This document shows, piece after piece, positions 1 through 5,036 of a DNA stretch of 5,720 nt (the first letter of the stretch is position 1; the number at the start of each line of letters is the position of its first letter). The notes under the pieces are model-generated. The model was given only the letters and a program-made list of their open reading frames with translations. It was not told where the DNA came from and searched no databases. The translations under genes were made by a program, and so were the position numbers. Source of the stretch: DATDRM01 sp035291705 (GTDB taxonomy: Bacteria > Chloroflexota > Anaerolineae > Anaerolineales > UBA4823); NCBI GenBank assembly GCA_035291705.1, contig DATDRM010000345.1, positions 1-5,720 of the forward strand, given 5' to 3'.

Positions 1-399
1 AATATTGAGGGATGGGACTGGATATTAGGCTCCAGAGCCTTTGTAGATAATTTGGATAGTCGCCCTGACGCAGTCGTGATCATTGATATGATCGGAGACT
101 CAAATCTGAATATACACTATGAACAGAACTCAGACCAAGAACTATCAAAAGCCATCTGGACCCAAGCAGCTTTTCTGGGATACACCGACCAGTTTATCCA
201 ATCTCAAAAACATCGCCTTCTGGACGACCACATACCCTTCGTCCGAGCCGGTATACCTGCGGTGGATCTGATTGACTTCGACTATCCATATTGGCATACC
301 ACAGCTGATACAATCGATAAGGTTTCCAGTGAAAGCCTCCAAGTTGTCGGGGATACCCTTGTGAAGTGGTTAATACAAGGCAAATCCTCAAACCAGTAA
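1..399 (+). CDS. M28-family zinc peptidase / glutaminyl-peptide cyclotransferase-like protein, C-terminal part (5' end outside window)
   Basis: The frame is open from base 1 and ends at TAA 397-399, giving the last 132 residues. A TTG at 52 is not the start, because the codons before it already read as conserved family sequence (GWDWILGSR, residues 4-12). Three blocks match the glutaminyl cyclase branch of family M28. IIDMIGD (27-33) resembles the LLDLIGA block holding the catalytic Asp. LDDHIPF (74-80) matches the QDDHIPF block. YWHTTADT (97-104) has the Trp-His pair, where His99 would be the third zinc ligand. The first Asp and Glu zinc ligands must lie just left of the window. Enzymes of this group either cyclise N-terminal Gln to pyroglutamate or act as aminopeptidases, and they are usually exported or membrane-anchored. 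The signal region is not visible. Which of the two activities applies cannot be settled here. hflX follows after 28 bases with no terminator, so the two are probably co-transcribed. Confidence 0.82.
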   Translation, partial: NIEGWDWILGSRAFVDNLDSRPDAVVIIDMIGDSNLNIHYEQNSDQELSKAIWTQAAFLGYTDQFIQSQKHRLLDDHIPFVRAGIPAVDLIDFDYPYWHTTADTIDKVSSESLQVVGDTLVKWLIQGKSSNQ

Positions 400-427
400 G
401 CTGGATTTAATCCGCTAACAGTATCTT

Positions 428-1753
428 ATGCCCTCAAAAACACCTGAACCGACTATATCACCACGCGAGCGCGCTTTCTTAGTCGGCGTCGAACTCCGTC
501 AGTCTGACGGATACCTTGCGCTTGAGGACTCACTGACTGAACTGAGCTTGCTTGCCAATACTGCCGGATTGGATATTGTGGGTCAAGCATCTCAACGTCT
601 GGAGTCCCCCAACCCGAAAACCTTTATCGGCACCGGGAAAGTCGAGGAAGTCAAAGCTCTGATTGAGGAAGTCCAGGCTGATGTAGTTCTTTTCGATGAA
701 GAATTATCGCCACGTCATTTGCGGGAATTGGAACAAACTTTTGGCGATAATATTCGTGTCCTGGATCGGACAGCTTTGATCCTCGATATCTTTGCCCAAC
801 ATGCAAATACGAGCGAAGGCGCGTTACAAGTAGAGTTAGCCCAATACGAATATCGTTTACCACGCTTGACGCGGGCCTGGACTCATCTTGCTCGGCAGGC
901 AGGGGGAGGTGGTGGACGTGCTGGAGGCATAGGCGGTGTGGGTTTGCGTGGCCCTGGTGAAACGCAGCTGGAGGTTGACCGCCGTGACATTCGCCGGCGG
1001 ATTAGTACCTTGAAAGAGCAGCTGGAAAAAGTACGCATCCACCGACAGCAATATCGCATTCGTCGCAAACAGTCACGCATCCCGGTGATCGCGCTGGTCG
1101 GTTATACCAATGCAGGAAAATCCACCTTGCTCAACCAGCTTTCAGATGCGGATGTGTATGTCGCCGATCAGCTTTTCGCTACACTGGATCCAACGACTCG
1201 GCGGGTGGAGCTAACAGGAGGGCATTTAGCTTTGTTTACCGACACGGTGGGATTTATCCAGAAATTACCGACTACTTTAGTTGCCGCATTCCGCGCCACG
1301 CTTGAAGAAATCGCAGAAGCTGATTTATTGCTACATATCGTGGATATTACCCACATTAACGCCCTGGCTCAGGCGAAGGCAGTATACCAAACATTAAAAG
1401 AAATCGAAGCAGACCATATTCCGGTCGTGATAGCCTTGAATAAAATCGATCAATTATCTAATCCCGAAAAAGCGCGCCAGACATTGGCCAATTTCCCCCA
1501 TGCAGTAGCAATATCAGCATTGACGGGGGAAGGTGTTACTGACCTTCTCCAGGCGGTAAGCGAACAACTCTTTGAGAATTTTGTTCAGCTAACAGTGCTT
1601 TTGCCTTATGAAGAGGGCGGATTGATCTCCATTTTTCACGAACAAGGTCAAGTGGATTATATTGAACACCGCCAAGGAGGGGTTTTCATCCGAGGCGGGC
1701 TTCCTGCTCGCCTCCTGACGCGATACCAAGATTATATGAAACCGAAATCATGA
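428..1753 (+). CDS. hflX: GTPase HflX, ribosome-splitting/rescue GTPase
   Basis: This is a complete 441-residue HflX, normal for the family. The N-terminal HflX domain spans about residues 15-155 and includes the conserved FIGTGKVEEV block (66-75). It is followed by the glycine-rich loop (159-172), the GPGETQLEVDRR signature (175-186) and a basic helical linker (187-216). The G domain holds G1 GYTNAGKS (225-232), switch I around FATLDPTTR (250-258), G3 DTVGF (272-276), G4 NKID (338-341) and G5 SALTGEG (363-369). A C-terminal domain of about 60 residues follows. HflX is a cytosolic GTPase that binds the 50S subunit and splits stalled or hibernating 70S ribosomes, for example after heat stress. 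ATG 428 is the first possible start because an in-frame TAA lies at 416-418. No Shine-Dalgarno is evident before it. It sits between the M28 gene (28-base gap) and the small membrane protein (16-base gap). All GTPase motifs are intact. Confidence 0.97.
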   Translation: MPSKTPEPTISPRERAFLVGVELRQSDGYLALEDSLTELSLLANTAGLDIVGQASQRLESPNPKTFIGTGKVEEVKALIEEVQADVVLFDEELSPRHLRELEQTFGDNIRVLDRTALILDIFAQHANTSEGALQVELAQYEYRLPRLTRAWTHLARQAGGGGGRAGGIGGVGLRGPGETQLEVDRRDIRRRISTLKEQLEKVRIHRQQYRIRRKQSRIPVIALVGYTNAGKSTLLNQLSDADVYVADQLFATLDPTTRRVELTGGHLALFTDTVGFIQKLPTTLVAAFRATLEEIAEADLLLHIVDITHINALAQAKAVYQTLKEIEADHIPVVIALNKIDQLSNPEKARQTLANFPHAVAISALTGEGVTDLLQAVSEQLFENFVQLTVLLPYEEGGLISIFHEQGQVDYIEHRQGGVFIRGGLPARLLTRYQDYMKPKS

Positions 1754-1769
1754 CCAAATTCGAAACATA

Positions 1770-1982
1770 ATGTTGAAAAAATTCAATCAAATCCTGGATG
1801 CTGCATCGGACTTTTTGGCTCACCGCAAGGGTTTACTGCCTTTGATCGGTATTCTATTGGTATTGACTAATGCTATCCTGCAATTCTTCCCATCGGCGGG
1901 CTGGTTCGCGGCCACAAATTTCCTCCTCCACCTGGGGGTCATTATCGCTATCTTGGGGATTATGCTCGCATGGGCACTTTGA
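1770..1982 (+). CDS. Small two-helix membrane protein of unknown function (70 aa)
   Basis: I do not recognise this protein. It has a short basic, possibly amphipathic N-terminus (residues 1-20, with Lys3, Lys4, His18, Arg19 and Lys20). Two hydrophobic helices follow, about 22-40 and 46-69, split by a Pro-Ser-Ala-Gly turn (41-44). The protein ends almost inside the second helix (AWAL). It is therefore probably an inner-membrane helical hairpin with little outside the bilayer. Support for a real gene comes from its position 16 bases after hflX on the same strand, its clean hydrophobic pattern, and its stop falling exactly at the end of the convergent pckA. There is no Shine-Dalgarno. Its ATG overlaps the stop of a six-codon frame that itself overlaps the hflX stop, so translation may depend on reinitiation. 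No catalytic or binding motif is visible. A toxin-like or stress-related membrane peptide is conceivable but unsupported. Confidence 0.72.
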   Translation: MLKKFNQILDAASDFLAHRKGLLPLIGILLVLTNAILQFFPSAGWFAATNFLLHLGVIIAILGIMLAWAL

Positions 1983-3623
1983 TCAGATACGGGGGCCAGC
2001 CTCACTCACTTCGGGGGGGCATTCGTCTGCAAATTTCTTAAAATTATCGTTGAATCGCGAGGCCAGTTCGTGATATTTTTGCATGTAAATCTCTTGAGTC
2101 GGCCAGGCTAAGGCAGGATTTAACACTTTATCATTCACACCTGGACAAGACTTTGGAACCTGGAATCCAAATACCGGGTCGATAAAAGAATCCACATTAG
2201 AAAGCAATCCGTCGAGAGCTGCGTTGAGCATCGCTCGTGTATCGTGAATGCTGATCCGTTTACCAATCCCGTAAGTGCCACCTACCCAACCTGTGTTGAG
2301 TAACCAGCAGTTCACTCCATGCCGGATAATTTTATGCTTTAATAAGTCGGCGTAAAAACCCGGGTTGTGAACCATAAATGGTGCACCAAAACAAGCGCTA
2401 AAGGTGATCTCCGGCTCTTTTCCCAGCCCAATCTCGGTACCGGCTACCTTGGAGGTGTAACCAGAGATAAAGTGATAAAGTACTTGCTCAATGGATAGGC
2501 GAGCGATCGGAGGCATCACCCCAGAGGCATCGCAGGTGAGCAGAATGATATTCTTGGGATGGCTGCCAATCTTTTCCGGAACCGCATTCTCGATGTAATT
2601 GAGCGGATAGGATGCGCGGGTGTTCTCTGTTATAGAGTCGTCATCCAGATCGGTAACACGACTCACCGGGTCGAACACCACGTTCTCGAGGATAGTTCCA
2701 AACTTGCGGGTACAGGCGTAAATTTGCGGTTCGGCAGAGGGTGAAAGTTGGATCACTTTGGCATAACAACCATCTTCGAAATTGAAGATACCTTCATCGC
2801 TCCAGCCGTGTTCATCATCACCAATTAAACTTCTTCCAGGGTCGGCGGATAGGGTGGTCTTCCCTGTTCCAGAAAGTCCAAAGAACAAAGCCACGTCACC
2901 CCCCTTGCCTATGTTGGCCGAACAGTGCATCGGCATGATCCCCTCTAATGGAAGCAAGTAATTCAGAACGGTAAATATTGATTTTTTGATCTCTCCCCCA
3001 TAGGCCGTGTTACCAATGATGCATAAGCGTTGATCAAAATTGAGGACAATAAATGTTTGAGCTGGAGTTCCATCGATTGAAGGAAAAGCTTTAAAAAATG
3101 GGGCACAGACGACCGTGAAATCGGGGACATGATAGCGATACTCTTCTATCGACGCTGGCAACACAAACATATTCCTAGCGAACAGGCTGTGCCAGGCAAA
3201 TTCAGTAACGATCCGAATCGGCATTTGATAGCGTGGGTCTGCACCGCCATAGCAGTCCTGAATGAACAGGTCTCTCCCCTGGAGATAGCCCTGCAACCGA
3301 GCATATAACTCGTCAAACTTCTCTGGACTAAATGGCCGGTTGTATTGCCCCCACCAAATTTTATCTTGCGTGGTTGGTTCCTGGACAATAAATTTATCAC
3401 TGGCTGCCCTGGCGGTGTGTTTGCCCGTATTGACGACGATTGGACCTTGCTGGGAAATGGTTCCCTCCATGCGAAAAACGATCTCCTCATACAGCGCCTC
3501 TGGGGGCAGATTCCAGTAGGCAAGGCGTAAATTTGTCAGGCCATGGTTCTCAAGACCGAAATCGCTCTTAAGCACCGAAGCCTGGTTTTCTGCAGGAGTC
3601 TTGATATTCAACAAGTTATTCAA
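1983..3623 (-). CDS. pckA: Phosphoenolpyruvate carboxykinase (ATP)
   Basis: PckA converts oxaloacetate and ATP to PEP, CO2 and ADP, the entry step of gluconeogenesis, in the cytosol. Numbering here is from the TTG at 3629 (548 aa). Landmarks are the substrate loop with Arg74 (72-80), YGGEIKKS with Tyr210 and Lys216 (210-217), MPMHCSAN with His235 (232-239), P-loop GLSGTGKTTLS (251-261), metal-binding LIGDDEHGW (268-276), CYAK with Lys291, NTRASYP with Arg338, and the C-terminal lid region with GIGKRISI (454-461). The length is near normal for the family. I prefer the TTG at 3623 (546 aa). An AGGG at 3634-3631 stands 7 bases before it, whereas it is only one base before the 3629 TTG. The 3623 TTG also overlaps the aminotransferase stop as TTGA. 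A GTG at 3575 is a weaker third choice. It probably depends on the aminotransferase promoter. The substrate loop is unusual (see findings). The stop abuts that of the convergent 70-residue gene. Confidence 0.97.
   Translation of the reverse strand: MNNLLNIKTPAENQASVLKSDFGLENHGLTNLRLAYWNLPPEALYEEIVFRMEGTISQQGPIVVNTGKHTARAASDKFIVQEPTTQDKIWWGQYNRPFSPEKFDELYARLQGYLQGRDLFIQDCYGGADPRYQMPIRIVTEFAWHSLFARNMFVLPASIEEYRYHVPDFTVVCAPFFKAFPSIDGTPAQTFIVLNFDQRLCIIGNTAYGGEIKKSIFTVLNYLLPLEGIMPMHCSANIGKGGDVALFFGLSGTGKTTLSADPGRSLIGDDEHGWSDEGIFNFEDGCYAKVIQLSPSAEPQIYACTRKFGTILENVVFDPVSRVTDLDDDSITENTRASYPLNYIENAVPEKIGSHPKNIILLTCDASGVMPPIARLSIEQVLYHFISGYTSKVAGTEIGLGKEPEITFSACFGAPFMVHNPGFYADLLKHKIIRHGVNCWLLNTGWVGGTYGIGKRISIHDTRAMLNAALDGLLSNVDSFIDPVFGFQVPKSCPGVNDKVLNPALAWPTQEIYMQKYHELASRFNDNFKKFADECPPEVSEAGPRI
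2054..2080 (+). terminator. Candidate Rho-independent terminator of the hflX operon, inside the pckA 3' end
   Basis: Reading the + strand, ATCGCGA (2054-2060) pairs with TCGTGAT (2068-2074). This gives a 7-bp stem with one G-U pair and a 7-base loop (GGCCAGT), followed by A and five T's (2075-2080). It lies 72 bases past the stop of the 70-residue gene, on the correct strand to end that transcript, but it is antisense to pckA codons. The stem is modest, so strength is uncertain. No comparable hairpin with a T-run was seen for the opposite strand past the pckA stop. Confidence 0.35.
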
Positions 3624-4837
3624 AGCCAATCCCTGATCAACTTTCGATCTCCAAGGTAGATTTCCTTCGGGGAGGCGGGATCAAGAGCCCATTTCATCCT
3701 GGCAATGCCTTCGGTAATATCCTTAACGCTGCCGGCATAGCTCAACCGCAGGTGACCTTCCATCCCGAACTCCTTACCCGGCACGGTTACAACAAGTGCT
3801 TTTTTTAGTAAGAATTCTGCCAGCTCAACGGAGTTGCTGCGATATGCCCTGAAATCAGGCAGGCAATAGAATGTACCTTCCGGCTTGACAACCCGGATAC
3901 CCTTAAAGGTTTTCAGTTCCTGCATAACCACATTGCGGTTGTTCTCGATGGTCAATCGTAAGCTCTCTACATAGCTTTGCATCCCATTCAAGGCGCCTTC
4001 GGCAGCTGCCTGTAAGACTTCTGCGGGACAGGAGGTGATCTGAGCCTGGACGTTCGTCATCACTTCGACCAGCTTGCGGCTGGCGATCAACCACCCGATG
4101 CGAAATCCAGTCATCCCATACAGTTTCGATACCCCATTCACAACGATCAGCTTCGTGGATTCGATATCATTCTGCGTGAATTGGTATGCAGGCACGGCGA
4201 CAACCCCATCGAAGACGAGCTTGTGGTAGATATCATCCATGATGAGGTAAATACCTTTGCGCTCACAGAATTCGACGATCTCGCCAATGAATCCTTTTGG
4301 AAAGACTGCTCCAGAAGGGTTGTTTGGGCTATTAACGATGATCGCCTTGGTGTAAGAACTGACCGCCTCTAAAATATCCTCCATCCTGGGATAGAAGCTT
4401 CCGTCCTTCGAAGCAATGATCACTGGCACGCCGGAAACCATTTTCACCATTTCAGGATAGCTAACCCAATAGGGAGCCAGGATGATCACCTCATCTTGCG
4501 GGTTAATGATGCTGTATAGCACGTTAAATAGCGATTGCTTCGCTCCGCTTGTGACAATAATATTCTCGGGGGCAACGACTTTGTTGTAATTCTCTTCTGT
4601 ATAACGGATGATCGCTTTCTTCAAGGATGGCGTGCCATCGGTTGGGGTGTATTTAACCTCTCCGTAATTCAACTTAGCAGCAGAGCTCAGGATAGCAGTG
4701 ATTGGAGCTTTGTTCCTCGGTTCGCCGATCCCTAAATGGATCACCGGTCGTCCCATTTCGCGCAATAGGCGAGCTTCTTCATTGAGCCTCAATGTCGGCG
4801 AGTCAGAAATTGACCTGGCGAGCTGGCTGATGCTCAT
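3620..4837 (-). CDS. PLP-dependent class I/II aminotransferase, probably aspartate aminotransferase-like
   Basis: A complete 405-residue fold-type I aminotransferase. Motifs include LGIGEP (35-40), YTPTDGTP (63-70, the usual Y-x-x-x-x-G-x-P pattern), TSGAKQS (96-102), YWVSYPEM (123-130), NSPNNPSG (169-176), LIMDDIY with Asp201 for the PLP ring nitrogen, SKLYGMTGFRIGW (237-249) with Schiff-base Lys238 and phosphate-binding Arg246, and LRLSYAGS (363-370) with Arg364 as likely substrate-carboxylate ligand. This pattern is that of the Ib aspartate aminotransferase group, which would interconvert aspartate and oxaloacetate. Related members use aromatic amino acids or alanine, so the substrate is inferred. 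Being overlapped by pckA, which consumes oxaloacetate, favours aspartate. ATG 4837 is the first possible start because an in-frame TAA precedes it, and AAGGAG lies 12 bases upstream. A tail of about 20 residues after the last conserved helix (386-405) is somewhat longer than usual. Confidence 0.92.
   Translation of the reverse strand: MSISQLARSISDSPTLRLNEEARLLREMGRPVIHLGIGEPRNKAPITAILSSAAKLNYGEVKYTPTDGTPSLKKAIIRYTEENYNKVVAPENIIVTSGAKQSLFNVLYSIINPQDEVIILAPYWVSYPEMVKMVSGVPVIIASKDGSFYPRMEDILEAVSSYTKAIIVNSPNNPSGAVFPKGFIGEIVEFCERKGIYLIMDDIYHKLVFDGVVAVPAYQFTQNDIESTKLIVVNGVSKLYGMTGFRIGWLIASRKLVEVMTNVQAQITSCPAEVLQAAAEGALNGMQSYVESLRLTIENNRNVVMQELKTFKGIRVVKPEGTFYCLPDFRAYRSNSVELAEFLLKKALVVTVPGKEFGMEGHLRLSYAGSVKDITEGIARMKWALDPASPKEIYLGDRKLIRDWL
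3631..3634 (-). promoter_or_regulatory. Ribosome binding site deciding the pckA start (TTG 3623)
   Basis: On the - strand AGGG (3634-3631) lies 7 bases before TTG 3623-3621 and only 1 base before the alternative TTG 3629-3627. The site is inside the last codons of the aminotransferase gene. This spacing is the main reason for choosing the inner TTG. Confidence 0.45.
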
Positions 4838-4849
4838 AGTCGATTAATT

Positions 4850-4855
4850 CTCCTT
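4850..4855 (-). promoter_or_regulatory. Shine-Dalgarno AAGGAG of the aminotransferase gene
   Basis: On the - strand AAGGAG (4855-4850) precedes ATG 4837 by 12 bases. That is slightly long spacing, but the match is the strongest in the window. Most other starts here have no visible Shine-Dalgarno. Confidence 0.6.
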
Positions 4856-4882
4856 GAACATCTGAACAGTATACGGATAACC

Positions 4883-4918
4883 GCCGACTGCTGGTGGTAT
4901 AAGTCATGGGCAGTCGGC
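4883..4918. repeat. 9-bp perfect inverted repeat in the divergent intergenic region
   Basis: GCCGACTGC (4883-4891) and GCAGTCGGC (4910-4918) are exact reverse complements separated by 18 bases, centred near 4900. In the predicted aminotransferase transcript the repeat begins a few bases after the start, so it could form a stable 5' hairpin. As DNA it could instead be a paired operator for a dimeric regulator serving one or both divergent genes. No poly-T follows on either strand, which argues against a terminator. Confidence 0.55.
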
Positions 4919-4930
4919 CGTAGTTCGGTT

Positions 4931-4959
4931 AGTGTATCCCAATTCAAAAGTTGCGTCAA
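4931..4959 (-). promoter_or_regulatory. Candidate sigma-70 promoter for the aminotransferase-pckA operon
   Basis: On the - strand, TTGACG (4959-4954, five of six consensus bases) is followed after exactly 17 bases by TACACT (4936-4931, four of six). Transcription would start near 4924, giving a leader of roughly 87 bases that contains the 9-bp inverted repeat and the AAGGAG. A second -10-like TATACT at 4873-4868 has no acceptable -35 and is less likely. Confidence 0.45.
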
Positions 4960-4996
4960 TGTGGCAATCCTCAACCTGAGATCGCTGCTCGATAGA

Positions 4997-5025
4997 TTGC
5001 ATCCAGGCATCAGATACGGTATAGT
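4997..5025 (+). promoter_or_regulatory. Candidate sigma-70 promoter for the FAD-linked oxidase gene, giving a near-leaderless mRNA
   Basis: TATAGT (5020-5025, five of six consensus bases) stands 17 bases after TTGCAT (4997-5002, a weak three of six). Transcription would begin around 5031-5033, only about 4-6 bases before ATG 5037. This agrees with the absence of any Shine-Dalgarno in front of that gene. Confidence 0.4.
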
Positions 5026-5036
5026 TATGAAAATAA

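Noticed and set aside
899..945. G-rich run in hflX as a repeat or low-complexity insertion
   Set aside because: It encodes the glycine-rich loop that is normal in HflX proteins.
1797..1807. GATGCTGCATC palindrome as a possible pckA terminator on the - strand
   Set aside because: The loop is too small and the T-run on that strand is about 16 bases further on, so it does not fit an intrinsic terminator.
1870..2073. 67-codon + strand frame across the convergent junction
   Set aside because: It is a frame-shifted shadow of the 70-residue gene running antisense into pckA; Ser-rich, without structure.
3146..3523. 125-codon open frame on the - strand
   Set aside because: It lies wholly inside pckA in another frame, with Arg/Cys-rich, low-complexity composition and no family resemblance; pckA is intact there.
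4951..4967. TTGC-N9-GCAA overlapping the aminotransferase -35 as an operator
   Set aside because: The arms are only four bases, expected by chance at this length; kept out of the feature list.
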